Notes: generated by a model from the sequence alone, not told the origin. DNA of 64,000 nucleotides from Kiritimatiellaceae bacterium (GCA_013141415.1 JABFQY010000003.1:566226-630225), one strand, 5' to 3'; positions 34,462 to 43,995 are shown, numbered from the stretch's first letter. Translations and numbers: made by a program.

Positions 34462-35412
34462 ATGTACACGAGTTTTCATCCCGGCAAAGTCTGGCTGGAT
34501 ACCAACGGCAACCGCATTCACGCCCACGCCGGATCCATCATTACCATCGGCGACACGTTCTACTGGTACGGCGAGAACAAAGAAAAAACTTTGCCCGACT
34601 CCGGAATCTGGCATTGGGGCGTCCGCATGTACCGCTCAAAGGATCTCTACAACTGGGAAGATATCGGTCTCGTGCTGCCGCCGGTGCCCGAGGACAGAGA
34701 AAATCCGCTGCATCCGGCACAGTGCATGGATCGTCCGCACATTCTGTTCTGCGCCAAGACCGGTAAATTCGTCATGTGGGTAAAAATCATGGGCGGAGGC
34801 GGCATCCAGTATCCGGTCATCGCAACCGCCGATGCTATCACCGGGCCGTACACTGTAATCAAGAAAACCAGACCGCTCGGCATGAGCTGCGGCGATTTCG
34901 ACCTAGTCGTCGAGCCAACCGACGGAAAAGCCTACTATTACTTTGAACGCGTACACAGCGAACTGATCTGCGCCGACCTGACCGAGGACTACACCGATGT
35001 CACCGGCTATTATTCGACACACTTTCCTCTCATGGGACCGCCCTCTGTCCGTGAAGCACCGGCCTATTTCCGACGGGGTCGCATGCACTATATGTTCACC
35101 TCCGGGACAACCGGTTACTATCCGAACCAAAGCGAAGTCGCCTGTGCGTGGAGCTATCACGGCCCGTGGAAGGTGCTGGGCGATCCGCATCCCGGAGATA
35201 CCGAGCACAAATCCTATCAGTCGCAGATCACCAGTGTTTTTAAACATCCAGGTAAAGAAAACCTGTATATCGCTCTGGCCGACCGCTGGATGCCTAACTT
35301 CCCCGAGCAAAACACTTCCATTGCCGACTACGTCTGGCTGCCGGTGCGCTTTGACGGCGAAATGGCCTATCTCGACTGGCACGATGAGTGGCGGATTGAG
35401 GATTACGAATAA
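34462..35412 (+). CDS. GH43-like five-bladed beta-propeller glycosidase
   Basis: A 316-aa protein with the GH43-type propeller pattern: GKVWLDTNGNRIHAHAGSII and DTFYWYGENK at blade 1, DRPHILFCAKTGKFVMWVKI, then REAPAYFRRGRMHYMFTSG with a likely catalytic Glu. Closest in feel to the exo-galactanase-like GH43 subfamilies, but substrate cannot be fixed. No signal peptide. Preceded by AAAGGA. It is the only plus-strand gene in a minus-strand histidine neighbourhood and sits between a hisF remnant and intact hisF, suggesting insertion. Confidence 0.75.
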   Translation: MYTSFHPGKVWLDTNGNRIHAHAGSIITIGDTFYWYGENKEKTLPDSGIWHWGVRMYRSKDLYNWEDIGLVLPPVPEDRENPLHPAQCMDRPHILFCAKTGKFVMWVKIMGGGGIQYPVIATADAITGPYTVIKKTRPLGMSCGDFDLVVEPTDGKAYYYFERVHSELICADLTEDYTDVTGYYSTHFPLMGPPSVREAPAYFRRGRMHYMFTSGTTGYYPNQSEVACAWSYHGPWKVLGDPHPGDTEHKSYQSQITSVFKHPGKENLYIALADRWMPNFPEQNTSIADYVWLPVRFDGEMAYLDWHDEWRIEDYE

Positions 35413-35435
35413 GGCGGCGTGCTTCGAACGGCGCG

Positions 35436-36194
35436 TTACAACCGTACCGTTACGCCCTTCGAGCGCATGTATTCTTTCACTTGGCGAATGGTGAATTCGC
35501 CGAAGTGAAAGATCGAGGCGGCGAGTACGGCGTCGGCTTTACCAACGGTGACCGCTTCGACCAGATGATTGAGCGTTCCCGCGCCGCCGGAGGCGATGAC
35601 CGGAACGCCGACCGCTTCGGAAATGGCGCGGGTGAGTTTTAAATCGTAACCGTTCTTCGTGCCGTCGGCGTCCATGCTGGTCAGCAGAATTTCCCCTGCG
35701 CCGCGCGCGACGCCTTCCTGCGCCCATTCGATGGCATCCATCGGCGTCGGATTGCGTCCGCCATGCGTGTAAACTGTCCACAAACCGTTGTCGTTCCGGC
35801 GGGCATCAATCGCCAGCACGGTACACTGACTGCCGAACTGTTCGGAACAGACGTTGAGGATTTCCGGATTGTTGACGGCGGCGGTGTTGAACGAAACTTT
35901 GTCGGCTCCGGCATTGAGCATGCGGCGGACGTCGGCGGGCGTACGGATTCCACCGCCGACGGTGAGCGGCATAAAAACCTGTTCGGCGACGCGACGGACA
36001 ATATCCACCATCGTGTCGCGTCCGTCGCTGGAAGCGGTGATGTCGAGAAAGGTCAGTTCGTCAGCGCCCTGCGCTTCGTAGGCTTTGGCGCACTCCACCG
36101 GGTCGCCGGCATCGCGCAGTTCGACAAATTTGACGCCTTTGACGACGCGGCCGCCGGTTACATCCAGACAAGGTATGATTCGTTTTGCCAACAT
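35436..36194 (-). CDS. hisF: Imidazole glycerol phosphate synthase subunit HisF
   Basis: Cyclase subunit that uses ammonia from HisH to make imidazole glycerol phosphate and AICAR. A (beta/alpha)8 barrel with catalytic Asp in [23 protein letters not shown] and in [18 protein letters not shown], and phosphate loops [18 protein letters not shown] and [16 protein letters not shown]. 252 aa is standard. HisH, its partner, is not in the window. Gene order flippase-hisF with a 55-bp gap. Confidence 0.96.
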   Translation of the reverse strand: MLAKRIIPCLDVTGGRVVKGVKFVELRDAGDPVECAKAYEAQGADELTFLDITASSDGRDTMVDIVRRVAEQVFMPLTVGGGIRTPADVRRMLNAGADKVSFNTAAVNNPEILNVCSEQFGSQCTVLAIDARRNDNGLWTVYTHGGRNPTPMDAIEWAQEGVARGAGEILLTSMDADGTKNGYDLKLTRAISEAVGVPVIASGGAGTLNHLVEAVTVGKADAVLAASIFHFGEFTIRQVKEYMRSKGVTVRL

Positions 36195-36249
36195 AGGTTT
36201 TGGAGTTAACCACTAATGCCCCCGCCCGGCAAGTTTCCTGCCGGACAAA

Positions 36250-37845
36250 TCAGCCGCGCCGCGGAGTGAGCAGGTCGAAGACGAAGTTGAGTTTTTTGAT
36301 ATTGAGGGCGCGGAAGTCGGCAACGTCTTCATCTTTGACCAGCCGGAACATCCGGATGGCGACGAAGAAAAGGAGCAGGTAGATCGCCCCGAGTGCGAAG
36401 AGCGTGACCACGTTAAACCAGCGGGTTTCAAAAAGGCCCAGCAGGTTCCAGTGGTCAACGGCGACATCCATGATGCTCGACAGAATAATGAGAGTTAACG
36501 TCATCCGGAGCATGTATGCCATCGGGAAAAAGATGCCGCCCAGAATTTTTTTAACAACGGCGAGGCGGATCGGCGCGGAAATCAGGAACGTTCCAGCAAC
36601 AGCCCCCATGCCGCCCCAGACTCCAAGATTGAAATAAACGATCAACAGCCAGTCGAGAGCCAGATTGATGGCAATCTGAAGAATCATAACCGGCATGGTG
36701 GCCATGATTCGTTCCTTGGCCTTGATGGCCATGGAGAGCGGCGTGGAGATGGTGGAAAACAGATGGATGAGGCAGAACCCGGACGCGATGAGGCCCGCAA
36801 GAGCCATGCTATCGCCATACACCAGAACCACCGCCTCCGGAGCAAAAAAGAAACCGAAAATGGCAAGCGGCACCATGAAGAGAATCGCCATTTTGTAGTA
36901 GGCTTTGATGAGCCTGCCGAGGCAGTTCGGGTCGCGGCTGTAGGCTTCGGCAAAGCCGGAGGTGAAGAGCATGTGCAACGAATCGGGAATAAAGAAGATG
37001 ACCAGCGGCGGCAGGGAATAGCCGAGGTCGTAGGCACCGATCACGGCGGGCGTGACCGTGAGACCGAGAAAAAACACCTCGGTGTATTTCATCATCATCA
37101 TCCGCACGATCGTGTTGCTGAGGATGGCGGCGGAATATTTGGCGGTACGGCGTTTCCCGATGCCGTACGGCGGGGAGCGCCAGTTGAAATTGTAAATGTG
37201 TCGCATCATGAGCCATGCGCCAGCCATGTAAACCAGTGCATAGGAAATGATCTGCGCCCAGATAGCGGAAGCGACGGTCGGCACGGCGCGAAGCAGGGTA
37301 AGAAGAAGTATCAGCCAGAGCACGCCGCGCACCAGAGTGAGTATGGAAATGTGTTTGGTGCGGAACAGTGAGGTTTCGATGGCGGACACGTTTTCTTTGA
37401 GCAGGCTGAATCCGATCAGCAGACCGGTTAGAATAAGATATGGGCCGAAATCGATATGAAACCAGCGATTCATCCAAGGTTTTAAAACCACTAACAGCAG
37501 CGTGACGAGAAACGTAGTCGCCGCCTGCAACCACAACGATTTCCAGATAAAGCGCTTCAGTCCGGCGGCGTTGCGCTGCACCACCAGTTCGGGCACAAAA
37601 CGGAACAGTGCAGAAACCAGACCCAATCCGCAAAAAACACCGGCCCAGTCCGCAATGTTCATGCAGATGGCGTAAACGCCGTAGGCGGTACTGCCGAGCA
37701 ACCGCACCACCAGCACGGAAATGGCAAAATAGACGAAAAAGAGAATCGCCTTGCTGGCCACCATCCACGGAATTCCGGAAACCGCTTCGCGGGCAAAAAA
37801 GGCTTCTTTTTTTCCTGCACCCTGAGATGAATCGTTTGCATCCAT
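36250..37845 (-). CDS. Polysaccharide (Wzx-like) flippase
   Basis: A 531-aa polytopic membrane protein of the MOP/oligosaccharide flippase group. About 12-14 hydrophobic segments are visible, starting with GIPWMVASKAILFFVYFAIS and VVRLLGSTAYGVYAICMNIADW, a typical N-terminal Wzx block. It would flip lipid-linked sugar units across the inner membrane. ATG 37845 is chosen; the open frame to 38121 overlaps the glycosyltransferase in another frame. Encoded 4 bp after the glycosyltransferase, so the pair probably serves one glycan. Confidence 0.85.
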   Translation of the reverse strand: MDANDSSQGAGKKEAFFAREAVSGIPWMVASKAILFFVYFAISVLVVRLLGSTAYGVYAICMNIADWAGVFCGLGLVSALFRFVPELVVQRNAAGLKRFIWKSLWLQAATTFLVTLLLVVLKPWMNRWFHIDFGPYLILTGLLIGFSLLKENVSAIETSLFRTKHISILTLVRGVLWLILLLTLLRAVPTVASAIWAQIISYALVYMAGAWLMMRHIYNFNWRSPPYGIGKRRTAKYSAAILSNTIVRMMMMKYTEVFFLGLTVTPAVIGAYDLGYSLPPLVIFFIPDSLHMLFTSGFAEAYSRDPNCLGRLIKAYYKMAILFMVPLAIFGFFFAPEAVVLVYGDSMALAGLIASGFCLIHLFSTISTPLSMAIKAKERIMATMPVMILQIAINLALDWLLIVYFNLGVWGGMGAVAGTFLISAPIRLAVVKKILGGIFFPMAYMLRMTLTLIILSSIMDVAVDHWNLLGLFETRWFNVVTLFALGAIYLLLFFVAIRMFRLVKDEDVADFRALNIKKLNFVFDLLTPRRG

Positions 37846-37849
37846 AAAA

Positions 37850-38797
37850 TCAGCAGTAGTTTTTCTTAATGAATCTGCGCACACTGACCCACAACTGGCG
37901 CCGCACTTCAAAAGCCATCGCACCCAGTCGGCAGAGAGTTTTATATTTCCGCTGAAGAAACCACGGCGTGGCAGGCAGCAGCCAGCCTTTCGCCTCCGCC
38001 CACTCCAGCAGACCGACGACTTCGTCGAAATATTCCATATTACGCAGAAGCCAGCGTCTCCAGGGTTTCGGACTGCCGCCGAAATGCACCACCGCGCGGG
38101 ACGGATCCGCGTCCATAGCATAACGGTGAATCGGCGGCGGTTCTTCGGAAAACGCCAGCATTGAACTCATAACGGATTCGTCGAGCAGGAAGTAGGCAAA
38201 ACTGCGGTCATTCACCACGCCAGCCGATGCATTATCCGAAATCACCTTGCGAATCTGCGCGTCCCAGCGACGAATGAAATCGAGGTGTTTGCGATGTACC
38301 GTGAAACAGTGCGCATTGCAGGATGTGTTAATGGCGGGAATCTGCCGTTCGCCAATGTCGTTTTGCCAGATTTCCAGAACCCGGCGCGGAAGGGTTCCGC
38401 GCTTTTCGCCGCGGGCGTAGCGCTTTTTGAACAGGTAGGCGATCTCTGCCTCCGGCCGCATCCGGATCTGCAACCCTTCGCCGGCAACCTCGATCAGCGG
38501 CGTAATGTCACCGGTAACAATACAGTCGGAATCGATCCACATAATCAGATCGGTTTCCGCCGTCAGAATGGCGGCCGTCTTTTGGTAAACAATGTTACGG
38601 TGGTTGGCTTCATCGGAGGCTTTGAACAAAGTCACCTTGTCAATCTGGCGCAGCAGTGCACAGTCCACTTCACCAAGATTATGCGTCACCACATGCACCG
38701 GAAGCTGAACCCCGTGACGGCGCAACGAGAGAAGAAGCAGATAAGTGCCCCAAACAAAGTTGTGATCGCAGGCGGTAACAATCGTTTTACTGCTCAT
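37850..38797 (-). CDS. GT-A type glycosyltransferase
   Basis: A 315-aa predicted glycosyltransferase with N-terminal TIVTACDHNFVWGTYLLLLSL and the nucleotide-sugar/metal motif MWIDSDCIVTGDI. The C-terminal part ends in basic residues (RRFIKKNYC). It is a paralogue of the gene at 50427-51443, which has LDGDC in the same position, a similar PPPxxRxxL...VHxGxxPKxWRxW segment and a basic tail. Sugar and acceptor unknown. Upstream of, and close to, the flippase gene. Confidence 0.78.
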   Translation of the reverse strand: MSSKTIVTACDHNFVWGTYLLLLSLRRHGVQLPVHVVTHNLGEVDCALLRQIDKVTLFKASDEANHRNIVYQKTAAILTAETDLIMWIDSDCIVTGDITPLIEVAGEGLQIRMRPEAEIAYLFKKRYARGEKRGTLPRRVLEIWQNDIGERQIPAINTSCNAHCFTVHRKHLDFIRRWDAQIRKVISDNASAGVVNDRSFAYFLLDESVMSSMLAFSEEPPPIHRYAMDADPSRAVVHFGGSPKPWRRWLLRNMEYFDEVVGLLEWAEAKGWLLPATPWFLQRKYKTLCRLGAMAFEVRRQLWVSVRRFIKKNYC

Positions 38798-38873
38798 GCG
38801 TGCTCATTTTCCGCTGATTTCCCGTTCAATAAGTGCTTGTGCCCCTGACCGGTTCTGGCAACAATCCGAAGGT

Positions 38874-39737
38874 ATGAAAAAAGCCGGTGTGATTGCAAAT
38901 CCTAAACGTCCGCACGCCGCCGACTTCTTCGTCAGGCTCGCCCGGAAAGCCGAAGAACTCGGCATCGAACTGTTTGCCGACCGGCAGACCGCCGACCTTC
39001 TCCCGTCCGCCACCGTCGTTGAGTTCGACCGGATGGCGAAAACCGTTGATGTTGTGCTCGCGCTCGGCGGCGACGGCACCGTTCTGTTCTGCGCCAAACT
39101 CCTGAACGGCGCGAATGTTCCGATTCTTGGAATCAATCTCGGCAGTCTCGGCTTCCTCACCAGCGTCGGCGAAGATCAACTCGAAGTCGCTCTCGACGCG
39201 CTGGCCGCCGGAAAATGCAAACACGACATCCGCACCGTGGCCGACTGCGCCGTTCTGCGCCACGGCAAACCGGTTGCTGGCTACCGGATTTTAAACGACG
39301 CCGTCATCGGTTTCGGCGGTTCATCGCATATCATCACACTTGGACTCTCCATCAACGGCGAACCGATTACATCCTTTGCCTGCGACGGCATGGTCGTCGC
39401 CACGCCGACCGGAAGTACCGGCCACTTTCTTTCTTCCGGCGGCCCCATCATTCAGCCCGGCGCGGGCGTCTTTGGTGTCAGCGTCATCTGCCCGCACACG
39501 CTCAGCAACCGGCCGCTGGTTCTGCCGGATTCACACACCATCGAAATCACCGTACAGCACACGCACAAAAAACTGGTGCTTTCCGCCGACGGACAGGATG
39601 TCGAAGAACTCGACACAGGTGATGCCATCCGGATTGTCCGCAGCGAAAAACCGGTCGCCTTCCTGCGCCTTCCAGACTACAGCTATTTCTCGGTTCTAAG
39701 CCGGAAACTTCATTGGCGAGGTTCGAGCCTGATATGA
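38874..39737 (+). CDS. nadK: NAD kinase
   Basis: Phosphorylates NAD to NADP. The GGDGT motif occurs in VVLALGGDGTVLFCAKLL, with LGINLGSLGFLTSV, and the second motif in SFACDGMVVATPTGSTGH. 287 aa from ATG 38874, with GAAGG about 5 bp upstream. Its stop overlaps the lgt start (ATGA). Confidence 0.95.
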   Translation: MKKAGVIANPKRPHAADFFVRLARKAEELGIELFADRQTADLLPSATVVEFDRMAKTVDVVLALGGDGTVLFCAKLLNGANVPILGINLGSLGFLTSVGEDQLEVALDALAAGKCKHDIRTVADCAVLRHGKPVAGYRILNDAVIGFGGSSHIITLGLSINGEPITSFACDGMVVATPTGSTGHFLSSGGPIIQPGAGVFGVSVICPHTLSNRPLVLPDSHTIEITVQHTHKKLVLSADGQDVEELDTGDAIRIVRSEKPVAFLRLPDYSYFSVLSRKLHWRGSSLI

Positions 39738-40540
39738 GCTACTGGGTGCACAATCTCAATCCGGTGCTTTTCCATATCTGGGGGCCACTGGCCGTTCGCT
39801 GGTACGGTCTGGCCTATCTACTCGGATTTCTCGGCGGCTACCTGCTTCTGCTCCGCATGTCCAAACGTAAAGAATTTGCGATCCCGCCGGATGAACTCAG
39901 CAACTTCATCATCCACATCGCCATCTACGGCGTATTCCTCGGCGGACGGCTCGGCTATGTTCTTCTTTATGCGTGGGACATTTTCATCCATGACCCGCTT
40001 TTTCTTTTTCGCGTCTGGGAAGGCGGCATGGCCAGTCACGGCGGAATGCTCGGCGTCATTCTCGTCGTACTCTGGACAGCGTGGAAAAAGAAAATCTCCT
40101 TCTGGAATATCACCGACGGCCTCGCCGCCGTCGCGCCGATCGGCCTTTTCTTCGGACGCATCGCCAACTTCATCAACGGCGAACTCTGGGGCCGCCCGAC
40201 CGACGTCCCGTGGGCCGTCATCTTTCCGCAGGCGGAAGATATCACGCCAACGCCGCGCCATCCGTCGCAGCTTTACGAAGCGTTCGGCGAAGGTCTCCTG
40301 CTGTTCACCTTTCTCTGGCTCATCCGCCGAACCGTCCGGGGCAAACGCGAAGGCGGCCTGAGTGCCGCATTCCTCGTCATTTACGCTGTCATGCGCATCG
40401 CCTCCGAATTTTTCCGTGAACCCGACAGCACCATCTACTTCGGCTGGCTCACCAAAGGTCAGCTCTATTCGTCCTTTATGATTCTGGCCGCAGTGATTAT
40501 CCTCTGGCGGAAGAAACTTCTATGCAAAGCATCCTCATAA
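39734..40540 (+). CDS. lgt: Prolipoprotein diacylglyceryl transferase
   Basis: Attaches diacylglycerol to the lipobox cysteine of lipoproteins at the inner membrane. A 268-aa polytopic protein with the signature GRIANFINGELWGRPT, WEGGMASHGGMLGVI and the N-terminal WYGLAYLLGFLGGY. Translationally coupled to nadK (ATGA). The window also encodes a lipoprotein that would need it (the Wza-like protein at 55204). Confidence 0.95.
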   Translation: MSYWVHNLNPVLFHIWGPLAVRWYGLAYLLGFLGGYLLLLRMSKRKEFAIPPDELSNFIIHIAIYGVFLGGRLGYVLLYAWDIFIHDPLFLFRVWEGGMASHGGMLGVILVVLWTAWKKKISFWNITDGLAAVAPIGLFFGRIANFINGELWGRPTDVPWAVIFPQAEDITPTPRHPSQLYEAFGEGLLLFTFLWLIRRTVRGKREGGLSAAFLVIYAVMRIASEFFREPDSTIYFGWLTKGQLYSSFMILAAVIILWRKKLLCKASS

Positions 40541-41901
40541 AAAATGCTGATTTGGTTAGCGATGGTGCGATTCGCGCCGCTGACATCCTCATTCGCCACG
40601 GACGGATTGACCGGATCGACAAGACGATCGACGCGCAGGCGGACATCGTGATCGACGCCGAAGGCAAAGCCCTCCTGCCCGGCATGATCGACTGCCACGT
40701 TCATTTCCGCGAGCCGGGCCTGACCCATAAAGGCGACATGCAGAGCGAATCGCGCGCCGCCGCCGCCGGAGGCGTAACCTCCGTCATGGAAATGCCGAAC
40801 ACCAGTCCGCCGACCGTCACCAACGAACGGCTGGAAGAAAAGTTCGCCCTCGCTGCGCAGAAAATGGCCGTCAACTATTCCTTCTACCTCGGTGCATCGC
40901 TCAACAATATTGACCAGATCAAAGCGGTCGATCCGAAGAACGTCTGCGGTGTCAAAGTGTATATGGGTTCATCCACCGGCGATATGCTGGTCGATCGGTT
41001 CCAAACTCTGGAAGACCTCTTCCGCGAATGCCCGGTCAATCTCACCGCGCACTGCGAAGACGCCGGCATCATTCAGAAACACGAACAGATTTTCCGCGAG
41101 CGCTACGGCGACAAGACTCCGTTTGCCGCGCACCCGCACATCCGCAGCGAGGAAGCCTGCTACCGCTCCAGCGCACTGGCGGTTGAACTTGCCCGCAAAC
41201 ACGACACGAGATTGCACGTCCTGCATATCAGCACGGCCCGCGAGCTGGAATTGTTTGACGACGGCGTGGCCCGCATCAGCAGTCCGCGAGAAAATGAGTT
41301 CTATATTGAGCGCGACGAAACCGTCCGTAAAATCACCGCCGAGGCCTGTATTCATTATCTCCACTTTGACGACACCGCCTACGAAACCAAGGGCGCGCTG
41401 GTGAAATGTAATCCGGCGATTAAGCGCGCCTCCGATCGCAAAGCTCTGCTTCGCGGACTGCTCACTGATCGGCTCGATACCATCGGCACCGACCACGCGC
41501 CGCACACCTTGCAGGAAAAACAGGGAACCTACTGGACGGCTCCGTCCGGCATGCCGGTCATTCAATCCGCCCTGCCCGCCGTTCTCGAACATTTCCACAG
41601 CGGGTTGCTTTCGCTGGAAACCATCGCCGCAAAAATCGCCCATAATCCGGCGCGCATCTTCAACGTCAAAGAGCGCGGCTTTATTCGCGAAGGCTACTGG
41701 GCCGACCTCGTGCTGGTTGACTTGAACCGCCCGCAGACCGTTGCCAAAGAAAACATCCTCTATAAATGCGGCTGGTCGCCGTTCGAAGGCGTCACCTTCC
41801 GTTCATCAGTGGACACCACCATCGTCTCCGGCCAAATCGCCTGGCAGAACGGCAAAACGAACGGCGCTATCCTCGGACAGCGCCTTGCATTTGAACGGTA
41901 A
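40522..41901 (+). CDS. pyrC: Dihydroorotase
   Basis: Closes carbamoyl aspartate to dihydroorotate in pyrimidine synthesis. A type I dihydroorotase of 459 aa with metal ligands in MIDCHVHFREPGLTHKGDM, the candidate carboxylated lysine in GVKVYMGSSTGDML, HCEDAGII, LHVLHISTAREL and the catalytic IGTDHAPHT. The start overlaps lgt by 19 bp. Homologous allantoinase/hydantoinase activities are possible but less likely given FREPG and GxxSSTG. Confidence 0.92.
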   Translation: MQSILIKNADLVSDGAIRAADILIRHGRIDRIDKTIDAQADIVIDAEGKALLPGMIDCHVHFREPGLTHKGDMQSESRAAAAGGVTSVMEMPNTSPPTVTNERLEEKFALAAQKMAVNYSFYLGASLNNIDQIKAVDPKNVCGVKVYMGSSTGDMLVDRFQTLEDLFRECPVNLTAHCEDAGIIQKHEQIFRERYGDKTPFAAHPHIRSEEACYRSSALAVELARKHDTRLHVLHISTARELELFDDGVARISSPRENEFYIERDETVRKITAEACIHYLHFDDTAYETKGALVKCNPAIKRASDRKALLRGLLTDRLDTIGTDHAPHTLQEKQGTYWTAPSGMPVIQSALPAVLEHFHSGLLSLETIAAKIAHNPARIFNVKERGFIREGYWADLVLVDLNRPQTVAKENILYKCGWSPFEGVTFRSSVDTTIVSGQIAWQNGKTNGAILGQRLAFER

Positions 41902-41934
41902 GCGGAGCAACGAAGTGGTAATTGCAAATGCCAG

Positions 41935-42333
41935 TTATTCGTCCTGCTGATAAAAATCAAAGCCGATCTTTTTGCGCGGCGGATCCGGTGGCGGAGTCAG
42001 TAACGGCTGAAGCTGTTCCCAGATCACGGCCAGCGCGCCATTGTGTTCCAGTAGAGTTTTATCAATTTCGGCTAGCCGACGAAGAATTTCCGCATTCGCC
42101 GCCAGCCGTTCACGCATCAGGACAAACGCCCGCACCACAAACACGCTCATCGCTACCGCTTCCGGACTGTTCAACACCGTCGCCGCCATAATCGCGCCGT
42201 GCTCAGTGAAAGCGGCGGGTAATTGCGGTGAAAACTTGAGTTTTTTGAGGTGGTCACAATTTGTGACCACCTCTTCCTTCTCGTCCTGCGTCAGTCGGAA
42301 CATAAAATCCTCCGGAAACCGGTCAGAGCAGAA
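41935..42333 (-). pseudogene. 5'-truncated ORF6N-domain gene
   Basis: The minus frame reads RFPEDFMFRLTQDEKEEV, then LKKLKFSPQLPAAFTEHGAI and VLNSPEAVAMSVFVVRAFVLM, the C-terminal half of an ORF6N (phage/KilA-related) DNA-binding protein. The upstream frame is closed by a TGA at 42334-42336 just before SDRFPEDF, so the first part of the domain is missing. ATG 42303 has a GGAGG before it only because that encodes the conserved PED. A short product is possible but a decayed gene is more likely. Confidence 0.7.
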
Positions 42334-42352
42334 TCAAACGCAGTCTTTCTCA

Positions 42353-42420
42353 AGCTCTTCGGAATACCGAAGAAGCTCGACCTACAATAACCTTGTAGGA
42401 CGACCTTCCCGCAGGGAGGT
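42353..42420. repeat. Head-to-head pair of GTAG-type REPs
   Basis: An inverted REP at 42353-42385 (hairpin AGCTCTTCGG...CCGAAGAAGCT, ending CCTAC) faces a second REP at 42395-42420 that starts GTAGG and folds ACCTTCCC/GGGAGGT. The GTAG ends point to each other across 9 bp. Confidence 0.7.
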
Positions 42421-42465
42421 TGTGAAAAAGACACCGCTTTCACCTTCTTGGGAATCCCAATCGGA

Positions 42466-42490
42466 AATCATCAATCGTCAATCGTCAATT
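42466..42490. repeat. ATCGTCA word repeat forming the exonuclease 3' end
   Basis: A quasi-tandem run of the word ATCGTCA/ATCATCA. Its antisense encodes KLTIDD and the stop of the exonuclease gene. The same word family occurs inside aconitase at 62308-62339 and 62957-62980. Confidence 0.65.
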
Positions 42491-43040
42491 TTTCCCAGCC
42501 GGGCTGGGTGAGGAGATGCTCAAGGAGAACGGCGCAAGCAACAGCGTCGTAGAGGGCGTCGTGGGCTTCGCCGCGCGGACAAAGTTCCCTGACGCGGACT
42601 TCTAGTTTTAGTCCGGCAATTAAATCTTCGAGTTTATGCGACGGTGCTTTCGGCCACGCCTGCCGCGCCAGTGCCAGCGTATCGACCCACGGCCCGAAAT
42701 GGTTCATTGGTGCCATCTGTCGCAGAAACTTTTTTTCGGTCGCGACGTTGTGCGCGGCGAGCGGACGGCCGATCACCCACCCTTCCAGCTTTTTCCAGAC
42801 CTTGGAAACTTCATCGGCGGCGGCAATTTCTTCGCGCAGTTTATGGTGTTTGCCCGGCGCGTAGGCGTTGAAGGGTCGGTTGATGTCGACGCGGACGAGG
42901 CTTTCAAAAGTTTGCGCCGGATCGACGCGTCCGTTTTTCAGAACGACCGCCGCAACCTGCCACGGCTCGGTATCGAAACCGGGTACGCTACCGGTGGTTT
43001 CGAAATCAAGAACGGTCAGCGTTGTTTCGCGAATCAGCAT
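42471..43040 (-). CDS. DnaQ-like 3'-5' exonuclease
   Basis: A 189-aa DEDD-family exonuclease. ExoI motif VLDFETTGSV, ExoII region AAHNVATEKKFLR, and ExoIII HDALYDAVACAVLL are all visible, the last of the DEDDh type. It could proofread or process RNA; a polymerase III epsilon assignment is not justified without the rest of the subunit. Start ATG 43040 is picked because the frame upstream to 43103 is a GGGATGC word repeat. The last six codons and stop come from another word repeat. Confidence 0.85.
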   Translation of the reverse strand: MLIRETTLTVLDFETTGSVPGFDTEPWQVAAVVLKNGRVDPAQTFESLVRVDINRPFNAYAPGKHHKLREEIAAADEVSKVWKKLEGWVIGRPLAAHNVATEKKFLRQMAPMNHFGPWVDTLALARQAWPKAPSHKLEDLIAGLKLEVRVRELCPRGEAHDALYDAVACAVLLEHLLTQPGWEKLTIDD

Positions 43041-43082
43041 GGAAGAAAAGATACGGGATGCGGGATGCAGGATGCGAGCAAC

Positions 43083-43113
43083 AAAAAAGGCCTCCGTTTG
43101 CACGGAGACCTTT
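43083..43113 (-). terminator. Rho-independent terminator after rpsD
   Basis: On minus, the sequence is AAAGG-CTCCGT-gcaa-ACGGAG-CC followed by six T, a strong hairpin plus T tract 25 bp after the rpsD stop. A second hairpin (about 43117-43138) lies between. Confidence 0.85.
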
Positions 43114-43137
43114 CTGAGAAGCGGCTGGCCGCTTCGC

Positions 43138-43740
43138 TTAGCGCGAGTAGAACTCGACGACCAGCGAGGCTTCGCACTGTACCGGCACTTCGCCGTGTTC
43201 CGGCAGGCGGCTCAGGGTGGCGGTCAGCTTTTTGTCGTCCACGGTCAGGTAGGCCGGTGTGGTGGCAATCTGCTGGGCGGCCGGGAATATTTCCAGCTCG
43301 CGGCTGCCGTCACGGACAGTGATGACGTCACCGATACGAACCTGATAGGAAGGAATATTGACCTTCTTGCCGTTCACAAGGAAGTGAGCATGGCCGACCA
43401 TCTGGCGGGCCTGATAGATTGAGCGGGAAAACCCGGCACGCAGGACAACCGCGTCAAGACGGGTTTCGAGAAGCTGCAGCATGATGTCGGCGGTGTTGCC
43501 GATTTTGCGGGAAGCTTTGGCGTAGTAGCCGCGCAACTGGCGCTCAGCCAGATTGTACTGATAGCGCAGGCGCTGTTTTTCGATGAGCTGTTTGCCGTAG
43601 TCGGTCAGTTTGCTGCGGCGCTTGGAAGGGCCGTGCTGTCCCGGCGGGTTCGGGCGGCGTTCGAGGAATTTTTCACATTTCGGCGACAGGGCGATGCCTA
43701 AGCGGCGCGCCTTCTTGATCTTGGGTCCATTATACTTCAT
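43138..43740 (-). CDS. rpsD: 30S ribosomal protein S4
   Basis: Primary rRNA-binding protein that nucleates 30S assembly. 200 aa with the N-terminal MKYNGPKIKKARRLGIALSP, PNPPGQHG, and the S4 RNA-binding domain RLDAVVLRAGFSRSIYQARQMVGHAHFLVNGKKVNIPSY. The zinc cysteines of some S4 proteins are absent. It stands alone here, outside an S13-S11-rpoA operon, with its own terminator. Confidence 0.97.
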   Translation of the reverse strand: MKYNGPKIKKARRLGIALSPKCEKFLERRPNPPGQHGPSKRRSKLTDYGKQLIEKQRLRYQYNLAERQLRGYYAKASRKIGNTADIMLQLLETRLDAVVLRAGFSRSIYQARQMVGHAHFLVNGKKVNIPSYQVRIGDVITVRDGSRELEIFPAAQQIATTPAYLTVDDKKLTATLSRLPEHGEVPVQCEASLVVEFYSR

Positions 43741-43995
43741 TCAACTCTCCGTTTTCTGGTTTCTGTTTTCCTGCTGTTCCGCCCAATTAAGCCCGTTTTC
43801 GGGGCCGCCAGTTTAGAAATACTCATTTCAGGCGTTCACCTTTGTGATAATCCTCCGGCGGAACAAGGGGCGCATTAAAGCGATGCAGGCGGGTGAAGTC
43901 AACCACTAGAAACGTTTTTTTGCCTTGCCTTGAAAGCCGAACTTCCCATCATGGTGCGCTTGTTTTTTAACCCTGAGCTGAAAAGGATTTGTCCC

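Noticed and set aside
42353..42420. Transcription terminator after pyrC or the ORF6N remnant
   Set aside because: Hairpins are present but without a T tract on either strand, and they match the REP pattern.
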